In this document: one piece after another, positions 32,549-43,243 of the stretch
Numbering within the stretch: the stretch's first letter is position 1
Layout of the letters: every line of letters starts with the position of its first letter
DNA from: Paracyclopina nana
Taxonomy: Eukaryota > Arthropoda > Copepoda > Cyclopoida > Cyclopettidae
Assembly (NCBI GenBank): GCA_019096065.1
Contig: JAGUCH010000004.1
Span: 7,688,001-7,752,000 of the forward strand
DNA: 64,000 nucleotides
Direction of reading: 5' to 3'
Position numbers and translations under genes: made by a program
The notes under the pieces: generated by a model
What the model saw: only the letters and a program-made list of their open reading frames with translations
What the model was told of the DNA's origin: nothing
The model's database searches: none

Positions 32549-34507
32549 ATGGTATCCTTGTGCGCGATTCAGATTGAGATCGCCGAAGACGCTCAGCCTC
32601 TTTCTCACGACATCAACTTCAACTGCGGAAGATCCATTGAGGACTTGCTCGAAAACCTGACCATGTCGACGCAAATGCCGAAACCAGTGCGCTCCCAATC
32701 CCTGAGAGAAAGGGCCAAGGGCAATCGGCAGCTAAGTGACATCACGGTGGAAACGTTGAGCTTTGACATCGGAGCCAGCTCGTCCAAGGAGACTTCGCCC
32801 TCGGTGTCAGCCGAGAACAGTTCGACGTCCTCGTCATCCAGGAGGTCGACCAAGGATTCGACGCCCTTGGACAGTAGCGTCAGCGGCCAAGATGTGATCA
32901 GTTTCACCTCGGGCAACCCTTTTGTCGAGGTCACCAAGGGCATTTTGCACTTGTGCAAAGAAAACTCCACGACCAGCCTCGAGGAGGGCGTTTTGCGCAG
33001 CCAAATGATTTGTAACTAAGATTTTTCTAATGATGCTTTTAGATGCCAAAAAATCAATGGCTTTTCTTCAGGCATGATTGGCGTTCCTGCGAAGCACAAG
33101 ACTCCGGACCTGCTCCAGTTCACGGCGCCCTGCCACTCGGAGCTGGAGATGATGCGCGTGATACTGTACAAGGATGTGCCCAATCAGTATATGGTGTTGA
33201 TGCGGTTCCGCTGCCAAGCGGCCGCCGATGAGTTCTACCAGGCCTTCAACGGCCTTCCATACAACTCGTTCGAGCCGGAAGTCTGCTCTCTCGTCTACAT
33301 ATCCAAGGTGGAAACGTGCAAGGAGTCCGAATACTACCCCTTGTCCAACCACACCGAGCTGCCAGTCTGCAGCATTTGCCTTGAGCGTAAAATCCACTCT
33401 CAAAACAGATTATTGGATGGCCATGAATAGTTGGTTTCTTGCAGGCATGGACGAGTCCATTTCCACGGTGCTCACCATCTTGTGCAATCACACCTTTCAT
33501 AGTCATTGCCTGGCACAGTGGGAGGACGCGAGCTGCCCAGTGTGCAGGTACATCCAGACTCCGGAGTTGGTGGCCGAGCAACGCTGCTCCGAGTGCCAGT
33601 CCTCGGAAGACCTCTGGATCTGCCTCGTGTGCGGGTATGTGGGGTGTGGCAGGTATGTGGGCGGCCACTCCCACGCCCACTTCCTCGAAACCCAGCATAG
33701 CTACACGATGGAGCTTGGCCAGAATCGGGTGTGGGACTACGTGGGCGACAACTTTGTCCACAGGCTGGTGCAGACGGACAGCGCTGATGGCAAGCTCGTC
33801 GAGGCTGACCAGGGTCATGCCAATTGCAAGCACGTGGACGGCGTGCCTGTCAACAGCGACGAAAAGATGGACTCGATCCAGTTGGAGTACACCTACTTGC
33901 TGACGTCTCAATTGGAGTCGCAGCGGCGCTACTTCGAGGAGAAAATCTCGAGGGTGGAGACATCAGCTCAACTTGAGATTGACCAGGTGATCAGTCAGTC
34001 CAGACAGTCAGCTGAGGAAGTCAAGAATCTCACCGAAAAGCTGGGAGCTCTGGCCAAGGAGAAGGCCAAATGTGATCAAAGGCTGAGTGCAGCCAATGCC
34101 AGGATTGCCAAATTGGCCTCCGACCTCAAAGAGGAGAAACAGATGAATGAGAATCTGCTGCATAACCAGAACGCATGGCAGCTCAAGTGTGCTGAGCTCC
34201 AGAAGCAAATTGACTCGGTCAAGAAGGAGAAAGAGGCCGAAACTGCGGAATTGAAGGTAAGAAAAAAACAAAGAAAAGAATAATTTTCAGTGGTGCTTTT
34301 CCTTTTCCATAGGAGCAAATGAGAGACGTCATGTTCTATTTGGAGGCGCAGAGCAAGGTGAATGCTAGTCCGCTCAAGTCTGAAATCCAAGATGGTGAAG
34401 TTGTCATCGGAGCATCGACATCTCCAAATGCTGCCAGTACAAATGGACTCAATAATAGCAAAGGTGGCAGCGGCAATGGAGCTCGCAAAAAGCGGGGTGG
34501 ACGATGA
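32549..34507 (+). CDS. BRAP: BRCA1-associated protein (BRAP2/IMP), RING E3 ligase
   Basis: Exons 32549-33011, 33072-33386, 33445-34256 and 34313-34507 (introns 56-60 bp) give 594 aa. A Ser-rich N-terminus precedes the BRAP2 RRM-like domain (MRVILYKDVPNQYMVLMRFR). The RING finger is CSICLERMDES, CNHTFHSHCLAQW, CPVCRY. The UBP-type zinc finger follows (CSECQSSEDLWICLVCGYVG, then CGRYVGGHSHAHFLETQHSY). A long coiled coil (LLTSQLESQRRYFEEK onward) leads to the EQMRDVMFYLEAQSK block and a basic tail. BRAP sequesters KSR to limit Ras-MAPK signalling and binds nuclear localisation signals in the cytoplasm. It is convergent with SNX29. Confidence 0.96.
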
Positions 34508-34763
34508 CATATTAATATCTGTGTTGCTTATAGACGTAAATTATGATTCACTCTTAATTAAACCTGTTATTAAAGAAATATACTTGAGCATTGATGACAC
34601 TCAGTCTTTAGACTTGGATCATCCTTATTTCTTTAGGTTTTCTCGAGGGGAGAAGCGCACTCATGAGAATGCGTTCCATTTGTCAGATATATTTATTGAA
34701 TATGCAAAAGGACTGAAATAGAGTAGTTATTCCAAGATAATTTCATAATGCTTTCATAGCAGG

Positions 34764-37049
34764 CTAGATTGCTAATTGGGTTGCCGCAGCATCGTTGTTG
34801 TGCCCTTGTCGCGACCTCCGCTGGAACAACGGCGGCCTTTGGTGAGGAGGCAGAACGGTGGCAGCGTTGGGAGCAGTGCTCCTCAGATGGGAGTTTTCAG
34901 CGAAGAATGGCATGAGCAAAATCACTTGCTCCTTATCCGGCCTGGCCAACAAGGAGGCATTGGTCTGCACCATCAAGTTGACAATTTGCCTGAGGTACGA
35001 CTGCAGCCTTTTGCGCCTGTCCTCCACAAACTTATCAGCCTTGTTGCCCACGGTTTTCTTGGGCGGGAAGTCGAAGGCCGAGACGAGGCTGTCTCTCCTC
35101 TGCAGATCTCTGTGCAACGCATAGAACTCTGAGTAGCGTCGGTAAATGTTCCACTCCTCGTCGCGAATGCGAAGATACACTTGATACACATGATGCGTCC
35201 CACTGCCCGATCCAGACAGGAACACCGAGGGGATCCAAATGTTGATGAGGCTGCGAGCTGCGCTCGCTGAGGTGATCTGACTGACATCGCTGATGATGCT
35301 CATGGTCTCATCCAGATCCTGGTCATCCTCATCGGGCAGAGGCCCGCGAAGGTCGGTGAGCTCAACGCGCAGCCGTTTCAGCTGGGAGTCTTTGCTCTGG
35401 AGGAGCTTCTGCAGATGCTCGTTGAACTCCAACAGCTCCCCGTGCATTTCAGCCACCTGGATGAGCTTCCGCTCATACTCCGAAGCCTCGTAATGGTAAT
35501 CGACATATTTGCTGCTGCTCCCATTCTGGCTGCCTTCGAGCTGAGCAAGCGTTTCGTGAGCTTGTGGGCCGTCGCGAAGCTTTTGCACTGCACCAACATA
35601 CTTTTTGAGCTGATGCTTGAGCAGCTCGTTTTCTCTGGACAGGGAGTTGACTCGAGCCTGCAGCTTGTCGTTGGCTTCCTTCGATTTCCTGCTGGCCTCG
35701 TGCAGCTCTTGCTTGAGGCTGGCCGAGGCATTGGACTCCTTCTCCAGCAGCTTTTTCATGGCTTGGCATTGCTCCTGCAGCTCCTCTTTCCTCTCCATGA
35801 CCGAGAGCAGAGCTTGCTTCAGATCCTCCCTCGACAGAGTGCTGTTTTGGGCCGAGGCCACGGATGACATGCTGCTCGACTGCCGATGAAGATTGGTGTA
35901 GTAGTGAGGAGGCTGCGGAGTCACCGTGATGGAAGACAGGGCACTGGCATAGTCTTGGTCTTCGCCGAAGCTCTTGATGGACATCGAGTCCTCGGACATG
36001 ACATCATCGTTGTTGCTGCTTGGACTGACGGGGATCAGGGCTCCTACCTCGGAGTTCTTCAGCGGTGTCAGCTTGGTCGTCAACGACTCTGAGCTGGTGT
36101 CAATGGACAACTGGCTCAAAATTGGACTCCTCGAGTAGAGGTCGTTGTTCTCCTGTTCGCCTACGGAGCCAATGGAGGCGTTTTTGGCCTCCAAAAGCAC
36201 ATCCTCGTAGGACATCATGTCCGCTGACCAAGAGACCTCGCTCTGGGCTGCCACCAAGCTTTTCAACTGCTCGGAGCTGTCATCGGGTTGGTCCAAATCA
36301 GCTATCACATTTGCGTCAGTTCTGCTTCCGTCGGGCTTGTCATCGAAGGAGATGACTTGCGAAGCCCCCTTTTTCTTTTTTCTCGTGACAGCAGCAGATT
36401 CGGGCTGCAGCTTTTTGGTGACGGAGGCTGCTACCAAGAAGTCATTCTGGTGCGGTAAAGCCTGGTGATTTTCATGGATGGTGGGCCAAAAGTTGAGGGC
36501 CTCGTTGTCGATTTTGATGGCAAAGAGGATGGAGGAGAGACCCGCGGCGATTTGAGGCAGGACCGAGTTGCGCTCCTGGTCCGCGAGAAATGCGTTGGCC
36601 TCGTAGAACTGAGGCAGCTTCTCCACGTTGGCCACCATGAGGTGCAAGTAGCACTCGAGGCTGTGCTCGTTGAGCGACGACCTCAGCCAAGCCCGGGCTC
36701 GACCCGCGTCGCTTTTGACACTCCTCAGCAGCATGTAGCGCTCCAACTCGTGCTTGTTCAAGTGGAGCTTGATGAACGGCCAGGGCGTCACGGAGGACTG
36801 GTAGTTGTTGTAGGTGGACGGCACCAGACTGTGGAAGTTGCTCGACACCATCTCGCGAAGGGCTGAGAAGGGCAGCTCGTTGGTCCTCAGCCCGTGGCTG
36901 AGGATGGCCTCGAGTCGCGCGCACAGAGCAGCGATGACATCTTCACTCTCCGTGGCCAGCTCGGACTTCCCGCCGAAGCGGATCTGACATTGTTTCACTG
37001 ACTCGAGCAAGCTGTCGAGCAGCCTCTGCTTCGCCTCCTTTTCACCCAT
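34764..37049 (-). CDS. SNX29: Sorting nexin 29-like RUN-PX protein
   Basis: An intronless gene of 761 aa. The N-terminal RUN domain (about 30-190) has VIAALCARLEAILSHGLR, FHSLVPSTYNN, WPFIKLHLNKHELERYM and ARAWLRSSLNEHSLECYLH. A long acidic/Ser-rich linker precedes a coiled coil at about 410-570 (LKQALLSVMERKEELQEQCQ). The PX domain (about 600-725) includes VFLSGSGSGTHHVYQVYLR, EWNIYRRYSEFYALHRDL and FDFPPKKTVGNKADKFVEDR, retaining the RRYSEF phosphoinositide-binding block and the PPKK loop. RUN plus PX with this coiled coil is the SNX29/RUNDC2 arrangement. The gene has higher GC than its neighbours. Endosomal function is inferred from family. Confidence 0.92.
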   Translation of the reverse strand: MGEKEAKQRLLDSLLESVKQCQIRFGGKSELATESEDVIAALCARLEAILSHGLRTNELPFSALREMVSSNFHSLVPSTYNNYQSSVTPWPFIKLHLNKHELERYMLLRSVKSDAGRARAWLRSSLNEHSLECYLHLMVANVEKLPQFYEANAFLADQERNSVLPQIAAGLSSILFAIKIDNEALNFWPTIHENHQALPHQNDFLVAASVTKKLQPESAAVTRKKKKGASQVISFDDKPDGSRTDANVIADLDQPDDSSEQLKSLVAAQSEVSWSADMMSYEDVLLEAKNASIGSVGEQENNDLYSRSPILSQLSIDTSSESLTTKLTPLKNSEVGALIPVSPSSNNDDVMSEDSMSIKSFGEDQDYASALSSITVTPQPPHYYTNLHRQSSSMSSVASAQNSTLSREDLKQALLSVMERKEELQEQCQAMKKLLEKESNASASLKQELHEASRKSKEANDKLQARVNSLSRENELLKHQLKKYVGAVQKLRDGPQAHETLAQLEGSQNGSSSKYVDYHYEASEYERKLIQVAEMHGELLEFNEHLQKLLQSKDSQLKRLRVELTDLRGPLPDEDDQDLDETMSIISDVSQITSASAARSLINIWIPSVFLSGSGSGTHHVYQVYLRIRDEEWNIYRRYSEFYALHRDLQRRDSLVSAFDFPPKKTVGNKADKFVEDRRKRLQSYLRQIVNLMVQTNASLLARPDKEQVILLMPFFAENSHLRSTAPNAATVLPPHQRPPLFQRRSRQGHNNDAAATQLAI

Positions 37050-37501
37050 GATATCCCCTCGTCGTCATGACTTTTCGTGAACGCCTCTTTCACTTTTACT
37101 GCTGCTGCTGCTCGAAGTCTTCTTTGTCAGATTTGTTTTCTTTTGTTAACCAGCGCTCATTCCGCGGATTTTTCCAGCCCATAATTTGCAGACTTTGGGC
37201 TTTTTGAATAAATATCTCGTCAAATTGTGGGTGAAATTCTGGGAACTCTGCCGTGTTTCAGCATTTTAATATTTCGCATTTTTTTCGCTCTCGTTCTAAA
37301 AACTCGCGAAATCGGAGTGGGCATAAACAAACGGACAACTTTGCAAACTCGTTCGAGTCATAATTACAGAATTATTTTCATCTTGAAATAGGCGATCCGA
37401 AAAAGTTGCCCGGTAACTCTTGCGCCGTCAGCTGATGCAGTACTATTTGCTCACCTTGCCTGAGACACGTCAACATTCAAAGTGAAGCAAAAAAGTGAGC
37501 C
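37050..37501. promoter_or_regulatory. Divergent SNX29/TMED10 promoter region
   Basis: 452 bp between divergent starts. GC-rich near SNX29 (CTGCTGCTGCTG) and AT-rich in the middle. No TTTTCCGTCAAA motif and no clear TATA box. Confidence 0.4.
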
Positions 37502-38176
37502 ATGTTCTCCAACTTGTTCGTGTTGGTGGCCGTGCTGGTGACGTGTGGCGACGGCCTCATGTTCCACTTGGACCCGAATAATCGAAAGTGCCTCAAAGAG
37601 GAGATCCACAAGGGTGTCCTGGTCACCGGCGATTATGACATTTCCAGCCAACCCGGCCAAGTGGTCGACCTCATGGTCATTGACACCAAAGGCCAGCACT
37701 TTGTCAACTACGAGAACACCGAGAAGGGCAAATTTGCCTTCACCACAGACGACTACGACGTCTATGAAATTTGCTTCTTGTCGAGGGTTCCGCCCAACAT
37801 GCGCGGTGTGAGGCACGAAGTCTTTCTCCAGACCAAGCACGGCGTCGAGGCCAAATCCTATGAAGGCCTCGCCGACGCCAACAAGCTGAAGCCTCTCGAA
37901 ATTGAGCTGAAACGGCTAGAGGATCTCAGCGAGAGCATAGTGCAAGATTTTGCCCACATGAGGCAACGCGAAGAAGAGGTGGGAATAGAAACTTTAGAGA
38001 ATAAGAATACATGCTAATTTCCAAATTATGTCTTTTTTCAGATGAGAGACACAAACGAGTCCACCAATTCACGAGTGTTGTACTTTTCCATTTTCTCCAT
38101 GTGCTGCCTTTTGGGCTTGGCCACGTGGCAAGTGCTCTATTTGAGGAAATACTTCAAGACCAAGAAGTTGATCTAA
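37502..38176 (+). CDS. TMED10: p24 cargo receptor TMED10 (p24-delta)
   Basis: Exons 37502-37978 and 38042-38176 give 203 aa. A signal peptide ([19 protein letters not shown]) is followed by the GOLD domain ([50 protein letters not shown] with the paired Cys), a coiled coil ([18 protein letters not shown]) and a TM helix ([21 protein letters not shown]). The cytosolic tail [10 protein letters not shown] carries the FF/YF-type COPII signal and the KKxx-like COPI retrieval signal. It cycles between ER and Golgi and selects GPI-anchored and Wnt-type cargo. Length is normal for the family. Confidence 0.96.
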
Positions 38177-38546
38177 GAGGGAATTGCTCGTTCTTCTTGA
38201 AGTGTTCAAGTGACAACAGCAAAAAAGACAAGACTCTTTTTTCGTCTCTTTCGTGTGCGTTTCTTCTAATTCATTTGGCCTAGATCATCATCAGCTTGGA
38301 TTCAGTGTCTGAATGACTGAAAATTCAGTGAACATGTCACTCCTTTTTTATATAATTGTAAAAGTGGATTTTTTTGTTGCGATTAAAGAATGTCTGAATT
38401 GAGGCGTTTTTGCACACTTTGAGCGGCGACTTTTGGCGGGCGTTGCACTTGGCGTCGGTCTTCTGGTAGCGCTGATCTTTGTTGTTTTTCCGCCATATTT
38501 CGCCCGTGAAGACAAGTTTGACCCGGCATAATTTTCCGACAAAACA
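38177..38546. other. TMED10 3' flank and SUMO upstream region
   Basis: 370 bp. The last 110 bp before SUMO are CpG-richer (GGCGGGCG near 38435) and probably hold its promoter. Nothing else seen. Confidence 0.45.
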
Positions 38547-38813
38547 ATGGGAGACAAGGACGAAACGGAGTATATCAAGCTCAAGGTGGTCGGCCAAGAC
38601 TCCAACGAGATCCACTTTCGAGTGAAAATGTCCACCAACATGGGCAAGCTGAAAAAGTCCTATGCTGAGCGCGTGGGCGTCCCTGTCTCGAGTCTACGCT
38701 TCCTCTTCGACGGCCGTAGAATCAACGACGACGAAACTCCCAAAGCTCTCGAAATGGAGCAAGACGATGTCATTGAGGTGTACCAAGAACAGACGGGAGG
38801 AAGATTAATCTGA
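38547..38813 (+). CDS. SUMO: SUMO (ubiquitin-like modifier)
   Basis: An intronless gene of 88 aa. It opens [20 protein letters not shown], continues [38 protein letters not shown] and ends [10 protein letters not shown]. The SENP cleavage site is after QTGG, releasing the three-residue tail RLI. The FRVKMST strand is where SUMO-interacting motifs dock. There is no obvious psi-KxE site in the N-terminal tail, so poly-SUMO chain formation by that route is not predicted. AATAAA lies at 39005-39010. Confidence 0.97.
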   Translation: MGDKDETEYIKLKVVGQDSNEIHFRVKMSTNMGKLKKSYAERVGVPVSSLRFLFDGRRINDDETPKALEMEQDDVIEVYQEQTGGRLI

Positions 38814-39630
38814 GCCAACTCAACTTCACATTGCTTACCTGTACAAAAACATCGACGAGAACAGCATTTTTTGTGAGAATGGGCGGTGAACTTTGCAAAC
38901 TTCATCATCTCCGAAATGATCCTTGCATTCAATTTGGGGCTATGGACCGCGCGCTCTCTCTCTCAACTGCACAAATTCAACTTCATGCTAATTATAAATA
39001 CTAGAATAAAGTGAAAATGCCAAAATCAGCTCTATTTTGCGTCCCTTATCGGCTTTTCAGAGCAATATTTCATTTTACTAAAATATAAAACAAAAGAGAT
39101 TGCAGCTAAAAAGATGCTGTTTTTGAGCCAAGTCATTTGACGGACTTTTTTATATTTAGTTCTCGGTAAAAAATAGTCCCTAAAAAGTAAAATGTAAGCG
39201 AAATTCACCAATGCTGATGAAACGAAGCATAAAGTCTAAGGTCATTCTTTATTAAATTCAACTGTTGCAGTCCTTGTTTGAAAGCGTAGTTAACAGTAAC
39301 TAGATAATCAGAATCTATGTCAAAAAATAAGCTGATTCAAAACTATGAAATTATGCTAATTTGAACCAAGGAAAACTGTTACTGAAGCGAACTTTTTCCA
39401 ACTTGGGGCAATTACGATGCATCGATCAGAACATCTAAACAAAACTTGTCACCCAACTAGTAACTAACATTGCAAGGCAACTGACAAGTGAACTTTGCCT
39501 TCTCCACTGCTTAACAATCACATGGCACAAAATGTAACCAAAATTCGCACTCTGGAGTAAACAAACTCACCTGTCAGAAAGTTCCACGTGTGGTTCACAC
39601 TTTTTAAGACTGCGAAGAAGATTGAAAAAA
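38814..39630. other. SUMO 3' flank and LST8 upstream region
   Basis: 817 bp, AT-rich. A partial match to the promoter motif (TTTGACGGA at 39136-39144) is present. Nothing else recognised. Confidence 0.45.
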
Positions 39631-42600
39631 ATGAGTTTGCCAGCCGATCCCAAGTTGGCAGGAGCCTCCAACCAAGCTCTGAAAGATTGCCAGGCAAGTC
39701 GCGAATCTTCTCCTGCGGAAGAAGAGGTCATTCTCGCCACAGCTGGCTATGACCACAACATCAAATTTTGGATGGCACACACTGGGAAATGTCTGACAAC
39801 TCTCCAGCATCCGGACTCCCAAGTGAATGCCATGGAAATCAGCCCTGATGGCCAACTCTTGGCCGCCTGTGGATACCAGCACATCAGAATGTACGACGTG
39901 AACAGCAACAAGGCCAATCCTGTCGTTAACTTTGAAGGTATCCTAGTTTAGAAGAAAATGACGTCTCTTGTCATGTTCAGCTTATTCTTGAAATATTGGC
40001 TGAAATGCATGGAAAGATGAGCTGTCAAGCTATCTAATCTCATGCACTAGGCTTGACTAGTTTCTGCGTAATGCAAACATGTTTGCCTTTAAATGCTTCC
40101 TTGAGACACTCAATTTTGCCTAATCCCATGAAAGTATTTTTTTCTAAACTTACAATTCATTTAAGCAACTTTCAACATGGCGTTTTAGGTTTGATAAAGT
40201 AACATTTGTCATTAGTTAAAGAAAATTATGCTTTTTCAATGCAATTTGTAGCAAAGGAAATCATTGCGAGTCACTTTTTCGTCTTCGACTTAGACCATTT
40301 AAGACAACTAGTTAAACCTAGAGATGAAATGAAAGAGCTTGACAGTTCAGCTTTACATGCAAGTCTACTAATTTTGGGGATATACTAAAATACGCGACAT
40401 GAGCGATAAACTACATAAATGTGCAACATGCGCGACTTCTTTAATGCGCGACTTGCACAACAGACTGTATGTACTAAATACCGCACACAAACACAACGCA
40501 ACGCACACTGCACTGCTAATTACCGCACACTACTAAATACCGCACACAGATAAAAAATGCAAACCACAGCAGTAAAATCATCAGTTTTGGTGCAGACACT
40601 AATTTTCATTATTACAACCAGGCTATAGCAGTTTTTTCTCGTTTTTTGAGAAATTTTAAGAATTATTTCACTGCTTTTTCTCAAACAAGTATTCACTTTG
40701 AAACCCAAACCATACTTATGCACACAGTTTTGTTTGGTGTTTTTGATTTTTTTTTTCATGAAAACTTGCGCATCTTGTTATACTTCTACATAACTACTTA
40801 GAAAGCACGAAATAATTGATATTTTTTTGCCAAATTATCAATTTAGAAAAACAACTCTAAGTAGCTTGTAAGTGCCTTACTATGACTGCTCATACTTCGC
40901 AAGTTAGCCAATTTTGGGAAAATAATGTACCCTCTTTCGGTCAAATTTCATCCTTTATATTATAGTCATATTTTGCATAACTTTTTTTCAAATTGTTTGC
41001 TTCCACCATTACAGAAACACATTATTTGCTTTCCTTTGATTTATTCATGACTATATTTAGTGTGCGGTATTTAGTAAGCAATCATACTAAATACCGCACA
41101 CACTTTAAAAAAGGGCAACAGACAAAAAAAAACCAGATTTACTAGAAGCATACTGCTAGTGTTTCTAAAAAATAATTTGTTTTATCCTTCAGCCAGTTTG
41201 ATTAGTTCATTGATATAATATAAAAAGTCATGCGCGGCATTTAGTAGTGTGCGTTGCGTTGCGTTGCGTTTGTGTGCGGTATTTAGTATGTGCCACAACG
41301 GACAGCTAAAATGCAATAAAAAAGTTTTTTGTAACTACTTGCTAAAATATGTTTTTTGTATTATTGATTCTTAGTTACTTTCTGTCGTAAATATTACATT
41401 GATAGAGCACCATATGTTCACCTTAAGTTACAGCCGAAATTATGGCCTCGTTCCTTAACTGAGAAGAAGAATCTTAAGCATTTCTTGCCAGAAATTATGA
41501 ATTATCTTTCATTAAAAAGTACACGTGAACCGAGCCTTAATTAATTATCGAGATAGAAATACAAATTGCTGTTGCGCATTTAAGTAGCTATTGAAAAAAC
41601 TACGAAAATTTACGATGCCTGCTATGGTAGTTAAAAATGAAGCAATTTGTAATGTTTTTGGCAATTTGTGTTTTGAACCTTTTTTGGCAAAAGTTGGCAC
41701 TTTTCAATAGCTTCAATATGAGCACTCTCCTTTTTGAAGGCAAAATGCGAAATTTTAAGTTTTATATTTACTTTAAACTGTTTTAAAAATTATGTCTTTG
41801 GAGCATTGTGCTTTGGATGTCGCGCATTTTAGTAGAATTCTGTAATATACGCATATAGTATATAATTGATTGATTAATCGTAGGAGTGAGTAAAAACGTG
41901 ATGGCTGTGGGATTTCAAGAGGAAGGCCGCTGGATGTACACAGGTGGTGAAGATGGCACGGTCAAAATCTGGGACTTGCGCATGAAGAACCTGCAGTGTC
42001 AGCGCATTTTTCAGGCTGGAAACGTCGTCAACTCGGTCAAGTTGCACCCAAATCAGCAGGAAGTCCTCGTGGGCGATGCCGCCGGCAACATCCACATTTG
42101 GAACCTCAGCTCGGAATTCCACCAATCCATCTTGCCCGAAAATGACGCGAGCATTCAGCACGTGGACATTGACATTTCAGGTGCTTTCTAATTTTTAGGC
42201 TATAGTCCTTAATATATAAATGAAATCGTTCCAGGTAACATGGTGGCTGCTGTCACGAACAAGGGAACCTGTTATACTACCTCGTTCAACGGACGCAATC
42301 CGGAAGATTGGACCTTGCTCAACTTGTTCAAGCCTCAGACGAGTCTGGACAAGATTGCGGCCCACCAAAAGTACGGGCTCAAGTGCAGGTTCAGTCCAGA
42401 CTCAAAAATGCTGGTGACAACCTCAGCTGACAACACTGCCAAATTGTGGAACACCAAGACCAACTCATTCATCTCTGTACTAATGATTGATTTGGTTTTG
42501 ATTGCTACTTTATTTAATTTTTTTTTTTTTTTGAAGGAGCTTTTTGTGGAGGGCCAACGATGGGTGTGGGATGTGGCCTTTTCTGCAGACTCCCAGTACA

Positions 42601-42737
42601 TGTTCACCGCTTCCTCGGACGGAGTGGCCAGACTCTGGTCCATTCCTCATAGCCCAGATGTGAAACGAACCTACAAGGAAAATGGCCACACCAAAGCTGT
42701 CACGTGTCTCGCATTTCGTGATGGCCAAGTCGGATGA
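39631..42737 (+). CDS. Lst8: TOR complex subunit LST8 (G-beta-L)
   Basis: Exons 39631-39937, 41884-42180, 42235-42476 and 42537-42737 give 348 aa; intron 1 is 1946 bp and the rest are 54-60 bp. It is a seven-bladed WD40 propeller: [104 protein letters not shown] and a closing strand [15 protein letters not shown]8 binds the mTOR kinase domain in TORC1 and TORC2. An N-terminal extension of about 30 residues precedes the first blade. Intron 1 carries nested inverted-repeat elements. Convergent with DTL. Confidence 0.96.
40381..41836. mobile_element. Outer TACTAAAATRCGCGACAT inverted-repeat element (LST8 intron 1)
   Basis: TACTAAAATACGCGACAT at 40383-40400 is matched in inverse at 41818-41835 (ATGTCGCGCATTTTAGTA). 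Further GTGCAACATGCGCGACTT-type units follow the left end. The interval contains the 40471-41290 element, so the two are probably nested. No coding capacity. Confidence 0.55.
40471..41290. mobile_element. Inner TACTAAATACCGCACACA inverted-repeat element
   Basis: The left end (40472 on) reads TACTAAATACCGCACACAAA and then CAACGCAACGCACAC, and the right end (to 41289) is its inverse, with extra CGCAACG iterations. Additional ACTAAATACCGCACAC copies lie at about 40532-40549 and, inverted and direct, at about 41062-41102. The ends are thus built from repeated units. The interior is AT-rich and non-coding. Confidence 0.75.
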
Positions 42738-43243
42738 ACTGTACTACATTTACTGAAAGATACTGTGAAAGCCTTTTTTTTTGGTGTGCCTCATTTTTTT
42801 AAATTTAGTGTTGGCTGAAAACATTATGAAAAAGGGGATTATATTACTCTTTAACCTATTTAATATGTGAGTGAGTAAATGTATTTTTGAGAAGTATGGG
42901 AAAATTTCCACTTTTTAAAGCTTCACATGCATCAAATTATTAAAACAGGATTTTTAGAAAAGAAATTATTTTTTGGGATAATTTTTTACTTTACAGCTGA
43001 TTATGAATAGTTCACATTAATTGTCAGAATATTCGGTATAAATGCTATTTCATTTCGGAAAATATGCTGCAACTTCTTTTGATAAACCTATTTAAAAATT
43101 AATATATGTAAAAGAAGACACGGATAAAATAGCATTTGTTAGAAAGAATGAAGCTCGGTGATGTCATACTCTAAGTATCAACTTTAGTTAGAATAATTTA
43201 CACGCATGCTAGTTAAAAACTAGCCAAGTAGGAAAGAGAATTA
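42738..43243. other. Convergent LST8/DTL 3' region
   Basis: 506 bp of AT-rich sequence between two 3' ends. No repeat or coding signal seen. Confidence 0.5.

Noticed and set aside
34362..34721. 119-codon plus-strand frame after BRAP
   Set aside because: Overlaps the BRAP last exon in another frame and extends into the convergent 3' region without homology.
35415..36866. Several long plus-strand frames across the SNX29 region
   Set aside because: Antisense shadows of the GC-rich SNX29 coding sequence.
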